NCBI GenBank assembly: GCA_025997955.1
Contig: BNVH01000002.1
Coordinates: 1 to 64,000 of the forward strand
Direction: 5' to 3'
DNA length: 64,000 nucleotides
Source: Synergistales bacterium
GTDB lineage: Bacteria; Synergistota; Synergistia; Synergistales; Aminobacteriaceae
Part shown: positions 15,154 through 23,155 of the stretch, in pieces
How the letters are laid out: each line of letters opens with the position of its first letter
Position numbering within the stretch: position 1 is the stretch's first letter
The notes under the pieces: generated by a model
What the model was told of the DNA's origin: nothing
Databases searched by the model: none
What the model saw: the letters and a program-made list of their open reading frames with translations, nothing else
Translations under genes and position numbers: made by a program

Positions 15154-16080
15154 TTATTTAGCCAAATCTCTGGGCTGGGCGCTGAAAGAGTCGGTCATGG
15201 CCGAGGGTTTGATAAGCGTCAGTCTCACACCGCGCGGGGCGGTCTCTCTTGGCGCGTCGTCTTGCGTGGCTCCGAGGCCTGAGTCGGTTCCGTCTTTGAG
15301 GCGCGCTCTGTCCGCGCCGCTCGCTATCATTGCCTCGATGATAGCGGCTGTGCGCTCACGCAAAAGCGGCCTCTGTTCAGCCGGTTTTAGAGAGGTGTCG
15401 GTATAGGTGTCCACGCGAAACACCAAAGACGCGTCTTTGTCTAAAAGCATGGCAAATTTTCTGAAATCACTTTCGTAGCCCTTCTGAAGGACACTCCCAC
15501 CTGCTTTGAACTTCGCTGGAAACTCTAACTTGCCAACGCGGTCAACCGTATAGAGCAACTCCAAAACCTCAGCTTCCGTCTCTAACTCTCGCGTAGGGAC
15601 GCCACGGACAACGTCACTCTTGCTGGGGTCTTTAGCTTCAAGAATAGACAGCTTATACTCGCGAAGCCCTGTAACATCTTGAATTACCCAAACCGCCCTA
15701 TTGTCCCTGTTCAGTCTTCCAGCTATGCGCCTACCGCCAAGCGACAAATTTTCCTCAAAAACAACCTCGCCCCCAGCGTTACCTAAAGCCGACAAAAACC
15801 GATACCCAAGAGCCGAGGCGGACAATGGTTTACCTTTTGTATAATAGAAAATTTCAGTCAACCGTCCCGAAAGATTTACGTCCCTGTCCTCCATGGAAAT
15901 GGTCATAGCGCGGTCTCCAGAAAAATAATCGACGATTCTGTAACCATTTGGCCTCTTAAAAAGCGGATGGTCACGCGCTCCGGCGGTGCTTACCGCGTAG
16001 GCTCCTGTAGGCAAGGCAAATAGCGACAAAAGAACGAGCAAAATCACCAAAACGGTTTTATGCGTAAATTTGTAAAACAT
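15154..16080 (-). CDS. Exported protein with OmpA-like C-terminal region
   Basis: 308 residues. The start ATG (16080) follows AAAGGAG at six bases. Residues 1-29 are a signal peptide (HKTVLVILLVLLSLFALPTG, then AYA as cleavage site). Residues about 185-285 resemble an OmpA-type peptidoglycan-binding domain: LEFPAKFKAGGSVL, then VDTYTDTSLKPAEQRPLLRERTAAIIEAMI, where TDT...LRERTAAI matches the TD...LSxxRA pattern, although the match is divergent. It is probably periplasmic and attached to the wall. It is the first gene of a tight operon with the PAS-dynamin GTPase (14-base gap) and the coiled-coil membrane protein, which points to an envelope-sensing or envelope-linked complex. Confidence 0.7.
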   Translation of the reverse strand: MFYKFTHKTVLVILLVLLSLFALPTGAYAVSTAGARDHPLFKRPNGYRIVDYFSGDRAMTISMEDRDVNLSGRLTEIFYYTKGKPLSASALGYRFLSALGNAGGEVVFEENLSLGGRRIAGRLNRDNRAVWVIQDVTGLREYKLSILEAKDPSKSDVVRGVPTRELETEAEVLELLYTVDRVGKLEFPAKFKAGGSVLQKGYESDFRKFAMLLDKDASLVFRVDTYTDTSLKPAEQRPLLRERTAAIIEAMIASGADRARLKDGTDSGLGATQDDAPRETAPRGVRLTLIKPSAMTDSFSAQPRDLAK

Positions 16081-16158
16081 GAGAGGCTCCTTTCAGAACA
16101 ATAATTTTATATGAAATATCAAAAGTTTATCATTGTAGCGACAAAATAGCGACAAAAA

Positions 16159-16184
16159 ATAAACTGAATTGAAAATCAGTTTAT
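16159..16184 (-). terminator. Terminator after the YhaN/SMC-like gene
   Basis: Perfect 9-bp stem (ATAAACTGA / TCAGTTTAT) with an 8-base loop, followed on the minus strand by TTTTTTGTC. It closes the 16187-18646 gene and separates it from the OmpA-like/GTPase operon. Confidence 0.8.
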
Positions 16185-16186
16185 GA

Positions 16187-18646
16187 CTATAATTCGACCA
16201 AGGCAAATCCATTTTGAAAACGCCCGTCTGCATCACTTGCGGCGGCAAGGGCGGATTGAAAGGCGGACTTGAAAATCAAATCGGCTTCATCTCCGGTGAC
16301 AATTATTATTTGAACGTTTTCCGATAGACGCCACAAAGTTTTAGCTACACCAGAGAGCGTATCATCCCCCGCGTTGCCGCAACATATATCGTCGACTTCC
16401 AATACAATAGGCAAGGGCTCAAACGGTTCGGACATCTCTATAAATTCGCGCAAAGACTCAATTTCATTCATAATGCTTTCCGCGCTGCGCGCCATATCCT
16501 CTGCCGAAAAATACTCCTGAATCAAGTTCATGGGCTCGGTTTTTGACCTTAAAGAAACTACCGGCATCATCTGTTTGTCCGTGCTTGTCTTGCTGAGAAG
16601 CCCTGAAAAAAGCGGCTTCAATTCATCAAGACGCTCCTCCGCGCGATCTCGCTTTTCGCAATTAGCCACTAACGCACGGAACGCCGCCTCGTTTTTCACC
16701 CCGGCTCGGTCGTATATATCTTGAATTTTATTAGTTACATCAAGTAAATTTTTTTCCAATTCACTTCTCGTTTCATCGAGAACTTTGCAGACGCTTACAG
16801 AGGCTTTTAGTTTGTTTTTCAGGTTCAAACCCTCATTTAGAAAATCAAGAGCGGAAGAAATGTTTTCTCTATTTAAATCCACGCCTATTCTCCCGCTGAG
16901 CACACGAAATTTATTGTCTACTTCCTGTTCGAGCTCCGTGTGACGCGCCAAGCGGTCTTTGAGGTCTTTCAGAATCATATAGTTTTCCTGCGCCTTGCGA
17001 GCTAATGACAGAAAAGAAGCGAAATTGACCATGCTCAACTCTTTATCGAAATTTTTTGACGCAAGCCACCCCTGCCAGGCAACAGCGTTTCTCTCGATGT
17101 CTTTGGCCAAGACGTTGTGCTCTTTGTGAAGCTCCGAGATTTGTTTCGAGGACTCATCAATAAGCGCGGCCACCTTCTCCGCGTCTCTTTTCCAATCTTC
17201 GATACGACAAACCGAACCCTCTTCTCGCAAAAAATTTTCAATAAGGATGTCGATGTCTTCTGGTGACGAAGGCGGCGAAACATCTAACTCTTTTGATGTT
17301 TGTTCTATTGATATTGCTATATTGTGTATTTCGTGTCTTTTTTCTTTGATATGATCGCCTATTTTATCTATAACGCTGTTTCTGCGGATATAATGCGCGT
17401 CCCACTGTTTTTCTAATCTATTGTTTTCGCGTCCGATGATAATAATATCAATCAGGGGGAAAGCCGCGAGAAGCGCGAAAAAAAGGGATAAGTAAATGCC
17501 ATAGGGCGAAACAGACGGCTCCATGATGTTCAAAGTCGCCCCCGCCCCCGAAAGAAGAATCAATATAATCAGTAAAACAGCTGAAAGATAAATTTTCCTG
17601 GGACTTGGGGGGTCATAGTCTTTATTTATTTCCTCCTCAAGGGCATCGCTGTACATTTTATCCGCGCGATTTTCCCATGAGAGCGATTCGGCCTGACGCA
17701 AAAGCGACCGTATACCGACAAGACGATTATAGCGCTCTTGAAAATGAGTCATTCGTTCGTCATGGGTTTTTTCGTCTTCTGTCGTCTCTTCCGCTTTTAT
17801 ATGATCCGATATTGAGTCCATGCGAGATCGCAGTGTTTCCAGATTAGACTCTTCTATATCCAATTTATGGGATATATCGGATATGCTCTGATTTAGAGAT
17901 TGCCGAGTCTCCTGAAATTTTGCGGCGCCTCGTTCTATATTGAGAGAAAGATCAAGGATCGCTATAGCGTCCTCCGTAAAGTCTGGCGCTATATTGCGCA
18001 AGTCATGCATTAGTATTTTCTCTTTATCGTTTATCTCTTTAGAGAGCAGGGTATTTTCAGTTTTCATTGTTTTGAGAAGCTCTGTTTCGGCCTTCAGACT
18101 TTCTATATTATCGCGGTTTTCCGGCAATAGAACCAAAAGATTTCCCTCAAGTGAGCGTTTGAGAGACTCCTCTTCGCGGCGTTTGAACGCGATGTCGTTT
18201 ATACGGAAGCGAGTATCGGCGGCGGCGTCCAAAAGAGATTCTAACTCTTTTAGACTCTCTTTTGGGCGAGGCGCGTATTTTGTGGACGACAGTACATTTT
18301 CAATCTCTTGCGACTCTGCGCACAAAGGTCTGGCCTGCAATAAAATTTCAAGATTATAAAGACGGCGGCGGCAAGCGTTTATATCTTTGCCACTGACTTG
18401 ATCGGATTGATTTTGTCGATTTTGAGCAATGTCATATTTCGTTTCGCGCTCGCCTTGCGTGCGAAACGTAATATCTCCTGACGCCGTGTCCGAGAAGTGA
18501 CATCCGTTTAAAAAGCATTTTATAAAACTTACAAAAGCCTTCATGTCGGCCTCGCCGCCTGACACAAGAGAAACGCGCGGCGCGAGAGTTCCGCTGACGC
18601 CGCGCAGTATCTCGAAGGTTTCAATGTTGAAGTGTGAGATAATCAT
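16187..18646 (-). CDS. YhaN/SMC-like coiled-coil membrane protein with a degenerate ATP-binding N-terminus
   Basis: 819 residues. The start (MIISHFNIETFEILRGVSG) and overall design (short N-terminal globular part, long coiled coils, C-terminal globular part) resemble YhaN / SbcC-type ATPases. Where these have a Walker A GPNxxGKST, this protein has VSGGEADMKAFVSF, so the lysine is not in a proper P-loop. A hydrophobic hairpin lies at about 350-405 (SAVLLIILILLSGAGATL; YLSLFFALLAAFPLIDIIII), which is also seen in some YhaN-like proteins. The C-terminus keeps a Walker B-like LPIVLEVDD and a strand followed by TGDEAD. No YhaO-type nuclease is adjacent. It has its own terminator. Function is unknown; a membrane-tethered structural protein is more likely than a DNA-repair ATPase. 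Confidence 0.6.
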   Translation of the reverse strand: MIISHFNIETFEILRGVSGTLAPRVSLVSGGEADMKAFVSFIKCFLNGCHFSDTASGDITFRTQGERETKYDIAQNRQNQSDQVSGKDINACRRRLYNLEILLQARPLCAESQEIENVLSSTKYAPRPKESLKELESLLDAAADTRFRINDIAFKRREEESLKRSLEGNLLVLLPENRDNIESLKAETELLKTMKTENTLLSKEINDKEKILMHDLRNIAPDFTEDAIAILDLSLNIERGAAKFQETRQSLNQSISDISHKLDIEESNLETLRSRMDSISDHIKAEETTEDEKTHDERMTHFQERYNRLVGIRSLLRQAESLSWENRADKMYSDALEEEINKDYDPPSPRKIYLSAVLLIILILLSGAGATLNIMEPSVSPYGIYLSLFFALLAAFPLIDIIIIGRENNRLEKQWDAHYIRRNSVIDKIGDHIKEKRHEIHNIAISIEQTSKELDVSPPSSPEDIDILIENFLREEGSVCRIEDWKRDAEKVAALIDESSKQISELHKEHNVLAKDIERNAVAWQGWLASKNFDKELSMVNFASFLSLARKAQENYMILKDLKDRLARHTELEQEVDNKFRVLSGRIGVDLNRENISSALDFLNEGLNLKNKLKASVSVCKVLDETRSELEKNLLDVTNKIQDIYDRAGVKNEAAFRALVANCEKRDRAEERLDELKPLFSGLLSKTSTDKQMMPVVSLRSKTEPMNLIQEYFSAEDMARSAESIMNEIESLREFIEMSEPFEPLPIVLEVDDICCGNAGDDTLSGVAKTLWRLSENVQIIIVTGDEADLIFKSAFQSALAAASDADGRFQNGFALVEL

Positions 18647-18831
18647 TTTTTACTTACCATGTTACGTCCAGAATCCTTCCGGCATATTTTTTAGATAGTT
18701 TTACGTCGTAGCAAAACTCCAACTCATATTATAATACATGATATGGATAATGTTCTCTATCTTAAAATGTGCGTTTGTCTCAAAATCAATTTGACTCTTG
18801 CCCATAAGAGTGCTAAAATATACCGCGTTTT

Positions 18832-18909
18832 CGGGACGTAGCGCAGCCTGGCTAGCGTGTCTGGTTCGGGTCCAGAAGGTCGGAGGTTCAAATCCTCTCG
18901 TCCCGACCA
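18832..18909 (+). tRNA. tRNA-Pro (anticodon CGG)
   Basis: Full cloverleaf with acceptor CGGGACG / CGTCCCG, anticodon arm TCTGG-TTCGGGT-CCAGA (anticodon CGG, U33 present), T-arm GGTTCAAATCC, discriminator A and an encoded CCA. The CGG start of the acceptor stem is usual for bacterial tRNA-Pro. Confidence 0.95.
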
Positions 18910-18924
18910 TTATTCAGATAAACT

Positions 18925-18962
18925 AAAACCTACGCGGAAACTTTAAATTTTGCGTGGGTTTT
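18925..18962 (+). terminator. Terminator after tRNA-Pro
   Basis: 11-bp stem with one G-T pair (AAAACCTACGC / GCGTGGGTTTT) and a T-rich 3' side, 16 bases after the tRNA. Confidence 0.7.
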
Positions 18963-19089
18963 GCTGTTTGTTCAGGTGGGGCGCAAATTACCGAGCCTTA
19001 ACGGGAAGGTGACAACATAGTATTAAATTAAATATTAATACATATACAATATCACTTAATAACTACCATTTTTATGTTAAAATATCACC

Positions 19090-19842
19090 ATGAAACTATA
19101 CACGATCTATCAAGCGGCGGAAGCGAGCGGATTGAGCATCGGTACAATAAGGAGGTGAGCTGATGATGGCAAAATCTATAGCATACGGACAAAAGGGGGA
19201 CATCGTAGAGTCGATATATCCGACTACTTATTGCCAAGGCCCTCAATCGAAAGTAGAGATACTACCGTCTGTTACTGCCGAGTCTCAAGCGCAAAACAAA
19301 AGGACGACCTCGAACAGCAGGTTGAATACATGCGAAACAAATACCCAACTGCCGAAATCATCAAAGACATTGGGTCAGGTATCAACTTCAAGCGAAAAGG
19401 ACTGCTCTCCGTACTGGAACGCTCAATGTCAGGAACTGTCATCACACTTGTGGTTGCCTACAGAGATCGTCTTGCAAGATTTGGGTCAGGACTTGTTGAG
19501 TTCATTCTCAACAGAAATGGTGGAAAACTCGTGGTTCTCAACGAAGTTGTATTATCGCCAGAACAGGAACTCACCCAAGACTTACTCACTATTCTCCACG
19601 TTTTTTCATGCAGACTGCACGGACTTAGAAAGTACAAAGCTGAAATCCAGGCTGATTCGCTTCTATCCAACAACACAGCGGAAGCAGATACTTCGCCAAT
19701 GGATGGGAGTGTCACGGTATGTGTACAACCAAGTGATAGTCTATCTAAAGCAACCCGGAACAGTAGCAAATTGGATGGCGATAAAGAAGTGGTTGCTTCC
19801 AAGCCTACCAGAATGGGCAAAGGACGTTCCGTATCAAATTAA
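19090..19842 (+). pseudogene. tnpA: IS607 TnpA serine recombinase, broken by an in-frame TGA
   Basis: ATG 19090 begins a MerR-type helix-turn-helix (MKLYTIYQAAEASGLSIGTIRR). The next codon, 19156-19158, is TGA, and the same frame continues ADDGKIYSIRTKGGHRRVDI before the catalytic domain (VCYCRVSSAKQKDDLEQQ; the Ser of RVSS is the nucleophile; AYRDRLARFGSGLVE; FSCRLHGLRKY). In family members the residue after IRR is normally Trp, so a single TGG to TGA change explains the stop. Initiation downstream (for example at 19231) would give a catalytic domain without its DNA-binding helix-turn-helix. Other genes here use TGA as stop, so recoding is unlikely. Confidence 0.85.
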
Positions 19843-20728
19843 GGCTATAGCCGTAAAAGATGCTTGCCAAACTATTATGTTGTGCAAACATAAGTTTAAG
19901 TTGTCACATCAATGGCAGGATGCTTCCTTTCGTACACGACACAGGAAGCAGACTATTTTTATTCCTAAGTCGGCTGTAAAACCTACTCACGGTGCGTATT
20001 ACACTTTGTTAGGAGACATCAAGACTTATGAACCTATTCCGACTCCAGCAGGTGACTGCCGTTTAACATTTCAGAGCGGTAGATGGTTTCTATGTACACC
20101 AATAGCATCTGACGCAAAAGCCGAAAACCAAGGCCGTACAGTTGCTATTGATCCCGGTGTTCGTACATTCGCAACTTTCTACAGTTCCGAGTCTTGCGGT
20201 AAAATTGGAACAGGCGATTTTTCGAGGATACAAAGACTTTGTTATTATTTAGACGACCTCATCTCGCGTATGTCTAAAGCAGCGCATAAACAACGTCACA
20301 AAATGAAGAAAGCCGCCGAACGTATGCGCTGGAAGATTCGTGACCTGATTGACGAGCTGCGCCATAAGACCGCGCTCTTTTTCGTTACAAACTTTGACGT
20401 TATTTTTATCTCGAAGTTTGAGACAAGTCAAATGGCAAAGCGCGGTTATCGCAAGATAAGATCTAAATCAGTCAGGTCAATGGTGACATTCGCTCATTAT
20501 AGATTTCAGGAGTTTTTGAAGTTCAAAGCGTCGGAATATGGAAAGCAAGTCATTAACACAAACGAAGCCTATACCTCAAAAACCTGTTCCTGGAGCGGCG
20601 TAATCAAAAACATAGGCGGCTCTAAGTTTATCAAAGACGGCAACATAGTTGTAGACCGGGACTACAACGGCGCTCGCGGGATACTTCTGCGAGCTTTGCG
20701 AGATTCAGCTTTACCCTGCCTCATATGA
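19517..20728 (+). CDS. tnpB: IS607-type TnpB RNA-guided nuclease homologue
   Basis: The homologous region starts around LKSRLIRFYPTTQRKQ (base 19640). The start codon is uncertain: the frame is open from ATG 19163, the nearest ATG is 19517, and overlap with tnpA is normal for IS607. RuvC residues are all present: VAIDPGVRTFATF (Asp), FISKFE (Glu) and VDRDYNGARG (Asp). The zinc-ribbon region is reduced to SKTCSWSG...GGSKFIKDGN, lacking the usual second CxxC pair, as in a subgroup of IS607 TnpB and in the related Fanzor proteins. TnpB nucleases use a right-end omega-RNA to cut the donor joint and help element retention. The C-terminus (LLRALRDSALPCLI) runs into a CCTCATATGAGG palindrome. Confidence 0.85.
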   Translation: MVENSWFSTKLYYRQNRNSPKTYSLFSTFFHADCTDLESTKLKSRLIRFYPTTQRKQILRQWMGVSRYVYNQVIVYLKQPGTVANWMAIKKWLLPSLPEWAKDVPYQIKAIAVKDACQTIMLCKHKFKLSHQWQDASFRTRHRKQTIFIPKSAVKPTHGAYYTLLGDIKTYEPIPTPAGDCRLTFQSGRWFLCTPIASDAKAENQGRTVAIDPGVRTFATFYSSESCGKIGTGDFSRIQRLCYYLDDLISRMSKAAHKQRHKMKKAAERMRWKIRDLIDELRHKTALFFVTNFDVIFISKFETSQMAKRGYRKIRSKSVRSMVTFAHYRFQEFLKFKASEYGKQVINTNEAYTSKTCSWSGVIKNIGGSKFIKDGNIVVDRDYNGARGILLRALRDSALPCLI

Positions 20729-20802
20729 GGCTTGGGTTATACCATGCGGAAGATTCATAAGTTGTTGGTATGGATTAGTACGCTAAAAGGATCGGTTAGG
20801 CC

Positions 20803-23034
20803 TTGATTTTTATTGTTATAGGAATTATGCTCGCCGTCGCTGTAGGCGCTATCATGACACAGCAACGCCATATGGGCGCGCCGGAAGAAGCGGCGCCGGA
20901 ACCTACATTTGAGAGAGTCTTAGGGCAGGTGCTGCCTCCGATGGAAACCCCTATTTTAAAGGGTTTACCCCATAGCGCCGAGCCTCAGGACGCGCCGTCG
21001 CCTCCGACAATCGACAAGTTCATGGCACCCCAGCCTCCCAGAGAAGCGCCTCCGCCTCAGACGCCGCCTCAGCCCGATGAGTCCATCTCCATCAAGCCCG
21101 GCATGGCCGCCGCTCCGATAAGCGCGCCTAACGCTCTCTCAGGGGCCACGTACTCATCATCCGCCCCTAATAGTTTGGGCGACTCCCCTTATGCTTTCGG
21201 AACCTCTCAGGACGGAGCCAAAAAACCCGAGGCCACGCTTTTGCGTTGGAGCGGGAAAACGGGCAGCATAATGGTGGGCGATTTTGCCATTCACGGCCCC
21301 GTGACTTACTGGTCAGAAGGCAAGAGCAGCGTCACGGAGCCCTCTTGCATAGATATAACCTTGCCCGTCACTTTCTCGCCCGAGCCCGAACCGCAAAGCG
21401 ATACCGACGAGCCAGGCCCGGCTTCTTACGCTGAGATGACGCCGGAGTAAAGGGGCGTTTATCTCAACTGGTTAGCGGGGGGGCGCATCAAATCTCCACC
21501 GCGCTCCTGCTACCCGCTTGTTTGGCTTTTCGGCCTTGAGCGCCGCGTCCTCTCAGACCGTCTTGACACCGCCCTTTGCATAGGAGAGGCGTTCAGACTC
21601 GTGCCTCTGCTTCGCACCGCTTCCCTAAGACAGACTTTTATCAAGTTCATAACTTGGATGGCGGCTAAAACTTGGCTGCCCGAAGAGCAGCTCGCTATGT
21701 TCAGTCATGTGCTGCCGGTCATTCCAAGGGAAATCCTCTGTATGTTGCTGCGCCCCTACGTCGACGCGAAGCTGCCCTTGCCCTCTACCATCGCCTTTAT
21801 CGTCATGCGCTCAAACCCCTTTGCCGGTGAGGAAGAGCGCAAGACGTCTTATATAGGATACTCGAAATCGCTTGTCGACAGGTTTTCAAGCGAATACAAA
21901 AGTAAATGCTCGGGCGGGATAATCTTGACCAAGCCCAAGGGTTCTGTGTACGTGGCTTATGTCCCGTCCAACCCGTCGCTCGCGGGTGACAAAAATGCTG
22001 TCGGCGGAGTGTTGGAGCTGCCTAATTTCTTTAAGGACGCCACGGATTTCGCGCCGATTTTCCCGGTTTGGGAGGATTTCAAAAAAGGAATGGCAAACGC
22101 GCCCGAGCCGGAAAGCGCGGCGGCCTCGGAGCAGCAAAAGGCTGTCACTCAGACCATCAAGATGCGTCCCGACTGGGAGGCTTTTATACGAAGGCTTTAT
22201 GGACTCTCCACGGAAGATAACGCGCCGCCTCTCGAGCAAGAGGACCTCAAGCCCGTGATAACCGACCTCGGCGCTCTAGGGGAACTGATGAGCATAGAGC
22301 ATACGATTCGCGACCTCAAGGAGGACAGCGAGCCGGAGGTCAAGCGCGAGAAGCGAATCATAGCGGCTGACCGCAAAAAAATCACGGAAAACGCGAGGGT
22401 GGAGGGCTTTTTGGTGCTGCCCGACCTCGGCATAGCGGGCAAGGAATATCGCTGGGACGACCCGGTCGTCCTGATGCCGTTTCCGCTCGGCACGCGCTTG
22501 TCGCAAGATTATAACGCGTCGGCTTTGCTTTTAGAGTACGCCTGCGCCCTTACGGGCATGTTTGACGAAGATAATATGCTCTTGATGAGACAGCGTTTTG
22601 ACGATTATTTTTCTCTTTCGTCCGACGACCAAGCAAGGCTTGAGACTCTTTCCACGGTCCTCACGGCCGGCGCGTCTTTGGCGAGCGTCGAAAACGTCGA
22701 GAATATCGGAGAGTGCCTGCAATTTTGGCTGAACAGAGATGGACGCGCCGTCATTCGAGATTTTATTATCAGCTTTTTGACGACTTTACCCGAGCCGGAA
22801 CTGAAGCCGGAGCAAACGGAGACGCCTGACGTTACAGTGAACGGCCAGGAGACGGAGACGCCTGAGCATAACATGACGCGAGCCGAGAAAGAGGCGGACT
22901 GGATACAAAAGGTATGCACTTCTTTGGACGTACCCAGAGACGACCCCATGCCTATCGTTTTTACCGGAGAACATCCGCTCTTCGAGCTGGGCGAGCTAGT
23001 GGGCAATATTTTGGCGCCTCTTTTCAAGGATTGA
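20803..23034 (+). pseudogene. TerB_N-type membrane-anchored protein interrupted by TAA
   Basis: Two open frames in the same phase (20803-21450 and 21451-23034) are separated only by a TAA at 21448-21450. The first part has an N-terminal membrane helix (IFIVIGIMLAVAVGAIM), a proline-rich linker and the start of a TerB_N domain (PVTYWSEGKSSVTEPSCIDI, ASYAEMTPE). The sequence after the stop continues the same domain (RGVYLNWLAGGRIKS, WLFGLERRVLSDR), where relatives read PEQRxxYLxWL. A CAA to TAA change at that Gln would account for it. The later part contains a TerB-like helical region (LLLEYACALTGMFDEDNMLL). TerB-domain proteins are associated with stress and phage defence and with membrane complexes. 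Without readthrough or reinitiation (GTG 21601) the protein is lost. Confidence 0.75.
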
Positions 23035-23155
23035 TATATAAGCGTTTATCGCTATGTATTTATATGTTGCGCCAATAGTCTTGTAATGATGTAATATTGG
23101 CCTGTTGTTCTGTCTTTTTGATTTCAATCTGCTTTCAAGTCCGGAGGCGATGTTT

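Larger units (their letters stand above)
19090..20728 (+). mobile_element. IS607-family insertion sequence (tnpA-tnpB)
   Basis: Contains a MerR-like/serine-recombinase tnpA and an overlapping tnpB, the IS607 layout. The element's ends extend beyond these coordinates but cannot be fixed by eye because IS607 ends lack long inverted repeats. It lies about 180 bases after tRNA-Pro. tnpA carries a nonsense codon, so the copy is probably not autonomous, while TnpB looks intact. Confidence 0.85.

Noticed and set aside
18701..18910. Small ORF with GTRGFEPPTFWTRTRHAS peptide
   Set aside because: It is the complement of tRNA-Pro; this peptide type is a known artefact of translating tRNA genes.
19231..19842. 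Complete serine recombinase starting at 19231
   Set aside because: The helix-turn-helix and linker lie upstream in the same frame behind the TGA; the ORF is only the distal part.
21601..23034. Independent gene starting at GTG 21601
   Set aside because: The same frame is open directly from the TAA at 21450 and continues the TerB_N domain, so it is the second half of one gene, although reinitiation there remains possible.
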